From Aminobacter sp. HY435 (GTDB lineage Bacteria; Pseudomonadota; Alphaproteobacteria; Rhizobiales; Rhizobiaceae): 64,000 bases of DNA. The DNA is taken from assembly GCF_027568395.1 (NCBI RefSeq), contig NZ_JANKZL010000003.1:62001-126000 (forward strand), in the 5' to 3' direction. Within the stretch, counting starts at the first letter, position 1. The number at the start of each line of letters is the position of its first letter. Positions 46,496-55,196 of this stretch are shown one piece after another. Made by a program: the position numbers and the translations under genes. The notes under the pieces are model-generated. The model saw only the letters and a list, made by a program, of their open reading frames with translations, was not told where the DNA came from and did no database searches.

Positions 46496-46957
46496 ATGAA
46501 CAAGCTATCCATAGACCCCACCAACGGAGCCTGCGGCGCGCTGCTGGCGGCGACCGGCGGCTTCTTCGCCGTGCAGTCGCTTGGCCTCGAGCTCGGCACC
46601 GCCTTCCGCATGGGGCCAGGCTACTTTCCACTGGCGCTCTCGCTGGTGCTGGTGCTGCTCGGCCTGGTCATCATCGTCCAGGCGACGCGCGTCGAGGGCG
46701 AGCCCATCGGCCCGATCGCATGGCGCGGCATGGCCTTCATCCTGCCGGCACCGGTCTTCTTCGGGCTGACCGTGCGCGGGCTCGGCTTCGTGCCATCGCT
46801 TTTCTTCACCTGCCTGATCGCAGCCTTTGCCAGCACGCGCATGAAACCGCTGGCGGCGGTCATCCTCTCCGCCGGCGTCACACTGTTTTCGGTCATCGTG
46901 TTCAGCTACGCGCTTGGCCTGCCGTTCCAGCGTTTCGGCCCCTGGCTGCCGTTCTGA
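46496..46957 (+). CDS. tctB: Tripartite tricarboxylate transporter small membrane subunit (TctB)
   Basis: 153 residues with four hydrophobic helices: ACGALLAATGGFFAVQSLGL, FPLALSLVLVLLGLVIIVQA, RGMAFILPAPVFFGLTVRGL and AVILSAGVTLFSVIVFSYAL. This is the usual small, poorly conserved TctB pattern. GAGAGGGCAAC precedes ATG 46496. It lies ten bases before tctA. Confidence 0.88.
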   Translation: MNKLSIDPTNGACGALLAATGGFFAVQSLGLELGTAFRMGPGYFPLALSLVLVLLGLVIIVQATRVEGEPIGPIAWRGMAFILPAPVFFGLTVRGLGFVPSLFFTCLIAAFASTRMKPLAAVILSAGVTLFSVIVFSYALGLPFQRFGPWLPF

Positions 46958-46967
46958 GGGGGATGAG

Positions 46968-48476
46968 ATGGAATTGTTCAGCAATCTCGCGCTCGGCTTC
47001 TCGACCGCAACAACCATCGCCAATCTCGGCTTCTGTCTGATCGGCGTCCTGCTCGGCACGCTGATCGGCGTGCTGCCCGGCATTGGCGCCACCGCAACCA
47101 TCGCCATGCTGCTGCCGATCACTTTCCAGATCGGCGATCCCGTGTCGTCGCTGATCATGCTCGCCGGCATTTATTACGGCGCGCAATATGGCGGCTCGAC
47201 CACCGCCATCCTGATCAACATGCCCGGCGAATCCTCATCGGCGGTGACAGCCATCGACGGCTACCAGATGGCGCGCAGAGGCCGGGCCGGCTCGGCGCTT
47301 GCAATTGCCGCCATCGGCTCGTTCTTCGCCGGCACGGTCTCGACCTTCCTGGTCGCGATCTTCGCCCCGCCGCTGACGGCGATCGCGCTGCAATTCGGCG
47401 CGGCCGAGTATTTTTCGCTGATGGTCGTCGGCCTGGTCTCGTCCATCGCGCTTGCCCACGGCTCGGTGGTCAAGGCTCTGGCGATGGTCGTGCTGGGCCT
47501 GCTGCTCGGCCTTGTCGGCACCGACATCTACACCGGCACGCCACGCTTCACGCTCGGCATCCGCGAATATGCCGACGGGCTGAACTTCGTGGCGGTGGCG
47601 GTCGGCGTGTTCGGCATCGCCGAAATCCTGCGCAACCTGGAAAGCGAAAAGACCCGCGAGGTGCTGATGGCCAAGGTCACCGGCCTGCTGCCCTCGCGCG
47701 AAGACTTCAAGCAGATGGCGGCGCCCATCCTGCGTGGCACGGCAATCGGCTCGGCGCTCGGCATCCTGCCCGGTGGCGGCGCGATCCTCGCCGCCTTTGC
47801 CTCCTATACGGTCGAAAAGCGCGTTTCCAAGAACCCTGAGGAATTCGGCAGGGGTGCAGTTGCCGGCGTCGCCGGACCGGAATCGGCCAACAACGCCGGT
47901 GCGCAGACTTCGTTCATCCCAATGCTGACGCTCGGCATTCCGGCCAACCCGGTCATGGCGCTGATGATCGGCGCGATGATCATCCAGGGCATCGTGCCGG
48001 GCCCGAACGTCGCGACCGAACAGCCGGCGCTGTTCTGGGGCATCATCGCCTCGATGTGGATCGGCAACCTGATGCTGATCATCCTCAACCTGCCGCTCAT
48101 CGGGCTGTGGGTGAAGCTGCTGACGGTGCCCTACTACGTGCTGTTCCCGATCATCATGGCTTTCTGCTCGATCGGCGTTTACAGCGTCAACTCCAACGTC
48201 TTCGACCTCTACGCCGTCGCCTTCTTCGGCTTCGTCGGCTACCTGCTGCTCAAGCTGCGCTGCGAGCCTGCGCCCTTGCTGCTCGGCTTCGTGCTCGGCC
48301 CGCTGCTTGAGGAAAACCTGCGCCGGGCGATGATCCTGTCGCGCGGCGATCCCACGACCTTCGTGACGCGGCCGATCAGCGCCCTGCTGCTGGGGCTTGC
48401 TGCGTGCGTGCTGATCGTCGTGCTGCTGCCGTCGGTGCGCAAGAAGCGCGACGAGGTCTTCGTCGAGGAAGACTGA
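46968..48476 (+). CDS. tctA: Tripartite tricarboxylate transporter large membrane subunit (TctA)
   Basis: 502 residues, normal TctA size, with about twelve membrane helices. Signatures visible are GVLLGTLIGVLPGIGATATI, IYYGAQYGGSTTAILINMPG, ILPGGGAILAAFASY, GVAGPESANNAGAQTSFIPM and LGIPANPVMALMIGAM. It is the ion-coupled transport channel of the TctABC system. GAGGGGG precedes ATG 46968. A strong hairpin follows the gene. Confidence 0.95.
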   Translation: MELFSNLALGFSTATTIANLGFCLIGVLLGTLIGVLPGIGATATIAMLLPITFQIGDPVSSLIMLAGIYYGAQYGGSTTAILINMPGESSSAVTAIDGYQMARRGRAGSALAIAAIGSFFAGTVSTFLVAIFAPPLTAIALQFGAAEYFSLMVVGLVSSIALAHGSVVKALAMVVLGLLLGLVGTDIYTGTPRFTLGIREYADGLNFVAVAVGVFGIAEILRNLESEKTREVLMAKVTGLLPSREDFKQMAAPILRGTAIGSALGILPGGGAILAAFASYTVEKRVSKNPEEFGRGAVAGVAGPESANNAGAQTSFIPMLTLGIPANPVMALMIGAMIIQGIVPGPNVATEQPALFWGIIASMWIGNLMLIILNLPLIGLWVKLLTVPYYVLFPIIMAFCSIGVYSVNSNVFDLYAVAFFGFVGYLLLKLRCEPAPLLLGFVLGPLLEENLRRAMILSRGDPTTFVTRPISALLLGLAACVLIVVLLPSVRKKRDEVFVEED

Positions 48477-48503
48477 GAGCGTCGAACAAAGTCGGACTGC
48501 ATG

Positions 48504-48528
48504 CAACGGGCGGATTTTCCGCCCGTTG
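48504..48528 (+). terminator. Terminator-like hairpin after tctA
   Basis: CAACGGGCGG / CCGCCCGTTG, a perfect 10-bp stem with ATTTT loop, 27 bases after the tctA stop. The following bases (ACATTT) give only a weak T-tract. Confidence 0.6.
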
Positions 48529-48641
48529 ACATTTGCGCGACAAGGCAAAGCTGAAACACGCACTTGCCAGCTGTCCGGCGACCAAATGGTGTATGGAAGG
48601 TCCAAAGCCGCGACTCGCGGATCACTTGCACGGCGGACCCC

Positions 48642-48875
48642 ATGGCAATTCGTTTCACCACAAAGGCGCCCGGCGCCGCCCCGACCGCGCCTGCCAAGGC
48701 AGCGCCGAAGACACCCGTGGAGGCTTCGGAGACGGACGCCAAGGAAACGGCAAAGAAGCCGGCTCGCAAAACCACCCGCAAGGCGGCGAAGCCAGTCAAA
48801 TCCGCGGACGCACCGTTGCTGCCGCTGGACGGCACTTCGTCGGCGGCCAAGCCGGACGAACCCGCGAAGTCCTAG
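48642..48875 (+). CDS. Small Ala/Lys/Pro-rich protein, unknown
   Basis: 77 residues from ATG 48642. After MAIRFTTKAPGAAPTAPAKA it is low-complexity Ala/Lys/Thr/Pro (KETAKKPARKTTRKAAKPVK) and probably disordered and basic, like small histone-H1-like or nucleic-acid-associated proteins. No domain. The ribosome-binding site is weak (GGCGGA), so the gene call is moderate. Confidence 0.5.
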   Translation: MAIRFTTKAPGAAPTAPAKAAPKTPVEASETDAKETAKKPARKTTRKAAKPVKSADAPLLPLDGTSSAAKPDEPAKS

Positions 48876-49032
48876 TCTACTGCTGCGTGCCGGTTGTCCC
48901 TGCGAGGCGACGTACGGCGCGTTCTACCGCAGCGGGCTCCGACACCGAGTCAACAAGTCGCCGCATCGCCATGAAATCACAGAAGATTACGGGTCGCCGC
49001 GATCTCCGCACCTTGTGCCCGTCGCAGCCATG

Positions 49033-49482
49033 TCAGGCCTGTTCGTTGACGGACTGCCGGCCGGTCAGGTTTTCGATGCGGATGCGATAGAAGACAGAGC
49101 CTCCCGGCAACGCCTCGTTGATCGGCTTCAGGCTGCCCGGCTCCCACCAGTTGGCATGCTTTTCCAGAAGCGACCAGGCATGGTCGCGCTCGATCTTGGA
49201 GCCGATGCGGTCCGGCAGTTCCTCAAACAAGCCGTCGACGACGACGCTGCGCCAGCCCCGGTTGTCGTCGCGCACCTGCACCTGCAGGCAGACGCGCGGA
49301 TTTCTTCGCATCCAGTCGATCTTCTGCCCAGGCACGGAGAAGCTGTAGAGATTGTTGTTGGCGAAGGCGTAATAGACCGGCACGACGTAAGGCTGGCCGT
49401 CGTGGCTGCAGGCGAGATGGCCGAGCCGCCCGGCGGCCAGCAATTCGAGGCATTCCTGCCGCGACATTTCCTTGATTATCAT
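49033..49482 (-). CDS. Pyridoxamine 5'-phosphate oxidase-like flavin-binding protein
   Basis: 149 residues of the PNPOx split-barrel family: LAAGRLGHLACSHDGQPYVV, VPVYYAFANNNLYSFSVPGQ, KIDWMRRNPRVCLQVQVRDD. Such small proteins bind FMN or F420-like cofactors; many are stress-linked rather than true PNP oxidases. ATG 49482 gives the family start (MIIKEMSRQECLELLAAGRL); the frame runs on 60 codons upstream without similarity. A perfect FNR/FixK box lies 92 bases upstream, so low-oxygen induction is likely. Confidence 0.85.
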   Translation of the reverse strand: MIIKEMSRQECLELLAAGRLGHLACSHDGQPYVVPVYYAFANNNLYSFSVPGQKIDWMRRNPRVCLQVQVRDDNRGWRSVVVDGLFEELPDRIGSKIERDHAWSLLEKHANWWEPGSLKPINEALPGGSVFYRIRIENLTGRQSVNEQA

Positions 49483-49573
49483 TGCCGCACTCCCTCTGGA
49501 GGCCTCTGATAGCCCGCCCCGGATGGGGCTTGCACCCATACTATCCAGGGTATCGCTGCCAGTGACGAGGGCC

Positions 49574-49587
49574 TTGATCCTGATCAA
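49574..49587 (-). promoter_or_regulatory. FNR/FixK-type box
   Basis: TTGAT-CCTG-ATCAA is a perfect match to the FNR/FixK consensus TTGAT-N4-ATCAA, centred about 98 bases from the PNPOx-like start at 49482. The other possible target is the tRNA-Leu side, which is less likely. Confidence 0.7.
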
Positions 49588-49728
49588 TCCCGGAAATGGG
49601 GCCTGCCAGCGGGCGCCAACGCCGATGCGCCGGCGACGAGGCAAGACGGCCGACTTTTGCACACGGGTTCACGGGACGCGCACAACTCCAGTTGACGAGA
49701 CCGCCTGGGTCGTTGAAAGGAAGGTCAG

Positions 49729-49813
49729 GCGGACGTGGCGGAACTGGTAGACGCAAGGGACTTAAAATCCCTCAGCCTCGGCTATGCGGGTTCGATCCCC
49801 GCCGTCCGCACCA
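49729..49813 (+). tRNA. tRNA-Leu (TAA)
   Basis: Type II tRNA with a long variable arm. Acceptor GCGGACG/CGTCCGC, anticodon loop ACTTAAAAT with TAA, variable arm around CAGCCTCGGCTAT, T-arm GCGGGTTCGATCCCCGC, discriminator A and encoded CCA. Length 85 nt. Confidence 0.96.
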
Positions 49814-49999
49814 GCCCAGAGACCTCGACAACCGCCAGAAAAACTTTCGAAAGCCGCCGCATCGGCGCTCCGGGCGCTGATTCGTTGCAAATATGCCACT
49901 TTGGCGCGCTTTTCGCAGGGCAAACATGCAGCTGAAAATTGCAGACTGTTACAGGGAGAAATACAACTTCAGGGTGGGGGAGTAAGAGGGGAGTTGCGT

Positions 50000-50119
50000 A
50001 TGCAGTACAATTGGGAACGTGCGCCGTACTTCTGGGAAAAACACCGTAGCGCCTGCTATGGCCTTGCCGCCGCCCTGTGCGGCGCCTGGGTGATCCTTCT
50101 GGCCGTTGTGCCGCTCTGA
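50000..50119 (+). CDS. Small single-pass membrane protein (39 aa)
   Basis: 39 residues: MQYNWERAPYFWEKHRSACY followed by one hydrophobic helix (GLAAALCGAWVILLAVVPL). A strong ribosome-binding site GAGGGGAG lies eight bases before ATG 50000. Aromatic/basic residues before the helix suggest an inner-membrane microprotein with the N-terminus inside. No known family. Confidence 0.55.
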   Translation: MQYNWERAPYFWEKHRSACYGLAAALCGAWVILLAVVPL

Positions 50120-50220
50120 TAGCGGACGCACAGAAACAGACTTCAGCATCGAGCAATGCGCGCCGGATTTAGCTAGCCGCCGGCGTGCAACCATTTGCGC
50201 GTCGCGACGTTTGAGCGGTC

Positions 50221-50505
50221 ATGACCGCCTCGAAACCATTCGCGCGCCCGGTGGTGGTGCAATTCGGCCGATCGGCGACGCCGCGCAGGATCGCAACGGC
50301 CGGCGACGCCGCCGAATGCCTGGCGACCGTCTGGCCGCTGGAGCGCGGCCTTCGGCACAAGCACGCGATAGCCACCTGTCTTGAGGTGCTCGACGGACGC
50401 GGATCGAGCGAGGACGCGCGCCGCGCCTTTGTCGAGGCGGCCAAGGAGTCCGAGGTGCTGATCGTCAGGCAGGACAATTCATCGACATCGAGCGAGGAAG
50501 ACTGA
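50221..50505 (+). CDS. DUF982 domain protein
   Basis: 94 residues. The DUF982 pattern is visible: TAGDAAECLATVWPLERG, RHKHAIATCLEVLDGRGSSE, DARRAFVEAAKESEVLIV. DUF982 proteins are abundant and rhizobia-restricted, of unknown function, often on plasmids or near stress genes. The stop overlaps the next start by one base (TGATG). Confidence 0.8.
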   Translation: MTASKPFARPVVVQFGRSATPRRIATAGDAAECLATVWPLERGLRHKHAIATCLEVLDGRGSSEDARRAFVEAAKESEVLIVRQDNSSTSSEED

Positions 50506-50744
50506 TGGCAAAGCTCATCTATGAGATCGTGCCGCATGACGGCGGCTGGGCCTACAAAGTCGGAGCGACATTTTCCGAGACCTTCCCCAGCCACGAGGAT
50601 GCGTTGCGCGCGGCAGAGACCGCGGCAGCCGAACAGCGCGTTTCCGGCAGCACCGACGGCATTCAATACGAAGACAGCGAGGGGCGCTGGCACGAGGAGG
50701 TCGTCAGGGGCGACGACCGCCCGGAGACGGAAGTCTCCGACTAG
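50505..50744 (+). CDS. DUF2188-like protein
   Basis: 79 residues. IYEIVPHDGGWAYKVGATFS, ETFPSHEDALRAAETAAAEQ and IQYEDSEGRWHEEVVRGDDR match the DUF2188 pattern (repeat of aromatic/Gly around a helix). Function unknown; it is translationally coupled to the DUF982 gene. Confidence 0.75.
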   Translation: MAKLIYEIVPHDGGWAYKVGATFSETFPSHEDALRAAETAAAEQRVSGSTDGIQYEDSEGRWHEEVVRGDDRPETEVSD

Positions 50745-50753
50745 CCGGCAAGA

Positions 50754-51767
50754 TCAGATTTCGACCGAAGGGCCGTCGGACGGGCGCTCCCCGGCCGGCA
50801 GAGATGCGGGAAACGCCCTGCCGGCGATCCGCCTGACAAGTTCGGCCACGCGCCGCGGCTCGGAAAATTGCGGCATGTGGCCCAGCCCCTCGACCAGTTC
50901 GAGCTCGATGCCGCCGACGCGGCCGACGAGCGACTGGCCGTTCAGCCGGTAGTCGATGACGCGGTCGGCGGTTCCGACGATCACGCCTGCCGGCATCCTG
51001 ATTTCTTCATAGCGCGCCTCGATTGCGCCGAGATCGCGCTCGATGGCCACCAGATCGGCCGATGTCGCGGAGATGTGGCTCGGGCGCAGCCCCGAAAGGC
51101 CGCCGCCCACAGTGGCATAGTCCTTGGTCGGCTGCCGCGGCCCGAACACGAAGGCAAGTGTCCGGGGCGCGTATTTGAGCGACGTCGGCACCCAAACGGT
51201 GTTTGCCAGAAGGCGGCGCTGCCAGCCGGAGCGAACGTAAAGCGAGCGGAACTCCGGTCGCACTTCGGTCTCGAGATGCGTCAGCGGCGACAGCAGCACC
51301 AGGCCCGAGATGATCTCGGGATGCTCGAGCGCCAGCGTCAGCGCCACCGCTCCGCCGAGCGAATGGCCGACGACAAGCGGCTTCTCCAGCCCCATTGCCT
51401 CGATGAACTGGCGTACAAGTTCGGCCTGTTCGGTGAGGGTGCCGGCAAAGCCCGCCGGCCGGGTCGAATAACCTGATCCCGGACGATCCAGCGCGATCAG
51501 ACGAAAGCCCTCGCCCATCTGCGAAAAAAGCGTGCCGCGAAAATGATGCAACTGGCCGCCGAGACCGTGGATGAACAGAATCGGCCTGCCCTCGCCCTGC
51601 TCGACATAATGAATGCGATGGTTGCCCAACGCCAGGAACTTGCCTGATGGCGGAACCGCACGCTCAGCCTCGGCTGCGATGCGCCGGGTCACCAGCAAGA
51701 AGTAGCCGAGCACGAAGGCCGCGCCAAATACGAGGGTGCCAAGCCAGACGAGAATCGACACAATCAC
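50754..51767 (-). CDS. Membrane-anchored alpha/beta hydrolase
   Basis: 337 residues. An N-terminal signal anchor (SILVWLGTLVFGAAFVLGYF) is followed by the hydrolase fold: ILFIHGLGGQLHHFRG, the nucleophile elbow VVGHSLGGAVAL (S136), acid in VGTADRVIDY and catalytic His in EGLGHMPQFSEP. Resembles esterases and haloalkane-dehalogenase-like proteins; the substrate is unknown. Convergent with the DUF2188 gene (gap 9). Confidence 0.87.
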   Translation of the reverse strand: MIVSILVWLGTLVFGAAFVLGYFLLVTRRIAAEAERAVPPSGKFLALGNHRIHYVEQGEGRPILFIHGLGGQLHHFRGTLFSQMGEGFRLIALDRPGSGYSTRPAGFAGTLTEQAELVRQFIEAMGLEKPLVVGHSLGGAVALTLALEHPEIISGLVLLSPLTHLETEVRPEFRSLYVRSGWQRRLLANTVWVPTSLKYAPRTLAFVFGPRQPTKDYATVGGGLSGLRPSHISATSADLVAIERDLGAIEARYEEIRMPAGVIVGTADRVIDYRLNGQSLVGRVGGIELELVEGLGHMPQFSEPRRVAELVRRIAGRAFPASLPAGERPSDGPSVEI

Positions 51768-51895
51768 AGTCGGGCACTCCGCTGGGGTTCGTCCACAAGC
51801 TTAGCCATGGCGGCAACTTCGGCAAAGCCCCGCCAAACGCAAAACAGGCGGCCAGATGGCCGCCTGTTCGTCAAACTCGATGCAATCTAAACAGG

Positions 51896-52525
51896 TTATG
51901 CGACTTCCTTGACGGCGTTCTCGCCCTTGCCGTGCAGGCGGATGGCGATCTCGGCCACGCGCTTGCCCTGGAAGTGGGCGCCTTCCAGCTCCTGCGCCGA
52001 GGGCTGGCGCGAGCCGTCGCCGTCGGAGGTGGTGGTCATGCCGTAAGGCGCGCCGCCGCGAACCACGTCATTGCCCATCTGGCCCTGGTAGGCATAAGAC
52101 AGCGGCACGATGACCATGCCATGGTGCTGCAAGTGAATCTGGGCGTTGATCAGCGCCAGTTCCGCGCCGCCATGCTGGGTCGCGGTCGAAACCATCACCG
52201 AACCGACCTTGTCGAGCAAGGCGCCCTTGGCCCAGAGCGGTCCGGTCTGGTCGAGGAAGTTCTTCATCTGCGAGGCCATGGTGCCGTAACGGGTGGCGGT
52301 GCCGATGATGATGCCGTCATAATCGGCCAGTTCGAGCGGATCGGCGATCGGGGCTTCCTGGTCGAGCTTGTAGTAGGCGGCCTTGGCGACAGCCTCGGGA
52401 ACCAGTTCGGGAACGCGCTTGATGGTCACATCAGCGCCAGCCGCGCGAGCACCTTCGGCAGCGGCCTTGGCCATCTGCTCCATGTGGCCCCAGCTCGAAT
52501 AGTAGAGAACAAGAATCTTAGCCAT
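51896..52525 (-). CDS. wrbA: NAD(P)H:quinone oxidoreductase, WrbA type
   Basis: 209 residues with a flavodoxin-like fold. The FMN-phosphate loop is [40 protein letters not shown] and [20 protein letters not shown] are WrbA signatures, with the C-terminal [20 protein letters not shown] loop. Two-electron quinone reduction protects against oxidative stress. ATG 52525 gives the family start [11 protein letters not shown]. Confidence 0.95.
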   Translation of the reverse strand: MAKILVLYYSSWGHMEQMAKAAAEGARAAGADVTIKRVPELVPEAVAKAAYYKLDQEAPIADPLELADYDGIIIGTATRYGTMASQMKNFLDQTGPLWAKGALLDKVGSVMVSTATQHGGAELALINAQIHLQHHGMVIVPLSYAYQGQMGNDVVRGGAPYGMTTTSDGDGSRQPSAQELEGAHFQGKRVAEIAIRLHGKGENAVKEVA

Positions 52526-52706
52526 TTCATCGCTCCATCTCGGAAAATCTCGTGACGCCGTCTTGGGTCCGGCGTCTGGGAGAGATGTAGAGCAAACGGC
52601 GTTCAATAAAAGGATGCCAATACGTGACGCATCGTTCACAGAACGGCGACTATTGCCGGTTCGCCCCGGCGGCGGTATCTGACGATGCCGCAACGGAGCA
52701 TTCGAC

Positions 52707-53447
52707 ATGGCCGACATCGTCACCGCAGCAATGGTCGTCATTGGCGACGAGATACTGTCGGGCCGCACCAAGGACAAGAACATCGGACACCTCGCCGAGA
52801 TGATGACGGCGTCGGGCATCGACCTGAGAGAGGTCCGCATCGTCGCCGACGACGAAGACGACATCGTCGCCGCCGTCAACGCGGTGCGCGCCCGTTACGA
52901 CTACGTGTTCACCACCGGCGGCATCGGCCCGACCCATGACGACATCACCGCCGACTCGATCTCCAAGGCGTTCGGCGTGCCCTGCGAATACGAGCCGCGG
53001 GCCTATGCCATGCTGGAAGCCAATTATGCCTCGCGCGGCATGGAGTTTTCCGAGGCTCGCAAGCGCATGGCGCGGATGCCCCGCGGCGCTGCACTGATCG
53101 AGAACCCGGTTTCAGTCGCGCCCGGCTTCCGCGTCGGCAATGTCCATGTCATGGCTGGCGTGCCATCGATCTTCCAGGCCATGCTGGATGCCGTCATGCC
53201 GACGCTCAGGACAGGGACGAAGCTTTTGTCGGTCACCGTGCAATGCCCCTATGGCGAAGGCACCATCGGCGGCCCGCTCGGCGAAATCCAGAAAGCCCAT
53301 CCCGACACGATCATCGGCTCGTATCCGAAGTATCTCGACGGCAAGTTCTGGACGGAACTGGTGGTGCGTTCGCGCTCGCAGGAAGCGATGGACGCAGCCA
53401 GGGTCGAGATCGAGGCGATGCTTGCCGAGATCGCAAAAACGGCATGA
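52707..53447 (+). CDS. Molybdopterin-binding (MoaB/CinA N-terminal-like) protein
   Basis: 246 residues: [20 protein letters not shown] and [20 protein letters not shown] form the MoCF_biosynth fold, followed by the CinA-type region [20 protein letters not shown] and [17 protein letters not shown]. It lacks the C-terminal PncC (nicotinamide mononucleotide deamidase) domain of full-length CinA. It probably acts as a nucleotide-pyrophosphatase-like or molybdopterin-related protein; the function is not settled. Divergent from wrbA. Confidence 0.88.
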   Translation: MADIVTAAMVVIGDEILSGRTKDKNIGHLAEMMTASGIDLREVRIVADDEDDIVAAVNAVRARYDYVFTTGGIGPTHDDITADSISKAFGVPCEYEPRAYAMLEANYASRGMEFSEARKRMARMPRGAALIENPVSVAPGFRVGNVHVMAGVPSIFQAMLDAVMPTLRTGTKLLSVTVQCPYGEGTIGGPLGEIQKAHPDTIIGSYPKYLDGKFWTELVVRSRSQEAMDAARVEIEAMLAEIAKTA

Positions 53448-53471
53448 ACGCAGGCACTTGATGCCGAACAC

Positions 53472-53485
53472 TTGATCCAGCTCAC
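53472..53485 (+). promoter_or_regulatory. FNR-like half-conserved box upstream of the Usp gene
   Basis: TTGAT-CCAG-CTCAC matches eight of ten consensus positions of an FNR/FixK box (perfect left half, TCA of the right half). It is 72 bases upstream of ATG 53558. Weak on its own, but Usp genes are common FixK targets. Confidence 0.3.
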
Positions 53486-53557
53486 ATTGGAACCAGACAA
53501 GGCGTGATATTGTTTCTTAGCTGATCGAACAGTTGTGTTCGCGCCAAGGAGGTCGTC

Positions 53558-54397
53558 ATGCCGGTCAAGACCATCGTTGCCATCATCCAGAGCGAGAGCG
53601 ACGTCGTCCGCGTGCTCGATGTGGCCATTCCTTTCGCCGACCGACACGAGAGCCATTTGATCGGCGTGCACGCCGAAGCGCTGGCCATGCCCTACACGAC
53701 CGCCGTCGGCTTTCCCGATACCGAGTTCATCCAGGCAAATTCCGAGTTCTGCAAGGAGCGGGCGGAACGCATCCAAAAGGCGTTCATCGCCCGGATCGAA
53801 AACGCTGGCGTATCGTTCGAATGGCGCAGCTTCGAAAGCTTTTCCGGCGACAGCGCCTTGTCTGGGGTGGATAGTGCCCGCTGCGCCGACCTGGTGATCG
53901 TCGGCCAGGGCGGCTCGGATGCCAAGGACTCGGTTCCGGCCGACATAGACTCGCTGATCTATGAGGCCGGTCGTCCGGTGCTGGTCGTGCCGCATTCGGC
54001 GCCCTTGATCTCGACCTTCCGGCGCGTTCTCGTCGCCTGGAACGGTTCCCGCGAGGCGACCCGCGCCGCATTCGACGCCCTGCCCTTCATCATCGAGGCC
54101 GAACAGACCGAAATCCTGGTCGTCGACCCGTTGGATACCGCCGCCCAGAGCCCGAATACCGCCGGTGCCGAAATCGCGGCAGCCTTCGCCCGCCACGGTG
54201 CCAAGGTGAGCGTCAGCGTGCAGGATTCGCGCGGCAGCTCGGTCGATGCCGTCATTCACCGCAAGATCGTCGAGACCGGCGCGGACCTTCTGGTGATGGG
54301 CGCCTACAGCCATTCGTGGCTGCGCGAATTCCTGTTCGGCGGCGTCACTCGGAGCGTGCTGCAGGCCGGCGACGTGGCGATCGTCTTGTCGCGCTGA
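53558..54397 (+). CDS. Tandem universal stress protein (UspA family)
   Basis: 279 residues with two Usp-type halves: residues 1-145 (MPVKTIVAIIQSESDVVRVL, DLVIVGQGGSD, VLVVPHSAP) and 153-279 (RRVLVAWNGSREATRAAFDA, ADLLVMGAYSHSWLREFLFG, VTRSVLQAGDVAIVLSR). The second half has the G-x2-...-G-x(S/T)-like nucleotide loop MGAYSHSWLREFLFGGVTRS. Double Usp proteins are stress and low-oxygen induced in rhizobia. CAAGGAGG precedes ATG 53558. Confidence 0.9.
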   Translation: MPVKTIVAIIQSESDVVRVLDVAIPFADRHESHLIGVHAEALAMPYTTAVGFPDTEFIQANSEFCKERAERIQKAFIARIENAGVSFEWRSFESFSGDSALSGVDSARCADLVIVGQGGSDAKDSVPADIDSLIYEAGRPVLVVPHSAPLISTFRRVLVAWNGSREATRAAFDALPFIIEAEQTEILVVDPLDTAAQSPNTAGAEIAAAFARHGAKVSVSVQDSRGSSVDAVIHRKIVETGADLLVMGAYSHSWLREFLFGGVTRSVLQAGDVAIVLSR

Positions 54398-54453
54398 CCC
54401 AAAGTCAGTGCCTCGGCGCGCAACATCGGCCGAATCTCGGCGAATCCGCCACA

Positions 54454-54480
54454 CCCCGCCCTTGCCAAGAGCGGGGCTTT
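54454..54480 (+). terminator. Rho-independent terminator
   Basis: CCCCGC / GCGGGG stem with an 11-base loop followed by CTTTCC, 57 bases after the Usp stop. Confidence 0.55.
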
Positions 54481-54547
54481 CCGGCTAATTCCGGCTGCAT
54501 TCCATAGTTTTCGCGCGCGTCCGCCGCGCCAGCCGGAGTGCGTATCG

Positions 54548-55045
54548 ATGTCCCTTCCCGAAAAAGCCTTTCCCGTCTCCTGGGATCAGTTCCATCGCGA
54601 TGCGCGCGCCCTCGCCTGGCGCCTCGCCGGCGTCAACGGCCAGTGGAAGGCGATCGTCTGCATCACCCGGGGCGGCCTTGTGCCGGCGGCGATCATTTCG
54701 CGCGAACTCGGCATCCGCGTCATCGAGAGCGTGTGCGTCGCCTCCTACCACGACTACACCGCGCAGGGTCAGCTCCATGTGCTGAAGGAGATCACGCCTT
54801 CCCTGCTCGAGGGCGATGGCGAGGGCATCCTGATCGTCGACGACCTGACCGACACCGGCAAGACCGCTGCCATCGTGCGGGCGATGATGCCCAAGGCGCA
54901 TTTCGCCACCGTCTACGCCAAGCCGAAGGGCCGTCCGCTGGTCGACACCTTCGTCACCGAAGTGTCGCAGGACACCTGGATCTACTTCCCCTGGGACATG
55001 GGCTTCACCTATCAGAAGCCGATCGCCGACGACCACAAGGGCTGA
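54548..55045 (+). CDS. gpt: Xanthine phosphoribosyltransferase
   Basis: 165 residues. It transfers phosphoribose from PRPP to xanthine/guanine (purine salvage). Signatures visible are [20 protein letters not shown], the PRPP loop [34 protein letters not shown] and [10 protein letters not shown]. The length and N-terminus match Gpt. A strong terminator follows. It stands alone between Usp and NUDIX genes. Confidence 0.94.
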   Translation: MSLPEKAFPVSWDQFHRDARALAWRLAGVNGQWKAIVCITRGGLVPAAIISRELGIRVIESVCVASYHDYTAQGQLHVLKEITPSLLEGDGEGILIVDDLTDTGKTAAIVRAMMPKAHFATVYAKPKGRPLVDTFVTEVSQDTWIYFPWDMGFTYQKPIADDHKG

Positions 55046-55081
55046 GACCAGCCCCTTTCAGCCAGTTTCCAGATCGCATCG

Positions 55082-55111
55082 ACGCCCGGCCACGCGCCGG
55101 GCGTTTTGTTT
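55082..55111 (+). terminator. Strong rho-independent terminator after gpt
   Basis: ACGCCCGGC / GCCGGGCGT, 9-bp stem with CACGC loop, followed by TTTGTTT. Confidence 0.85.
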
Positions 55112-55196
55112 AGCAATCTATTTACTTTTGTTACGGAGGATTAACCCTACAATTTGCGATTGCGGCAACTGAGTCTGCTTCTGGGTGGGACTGCCG

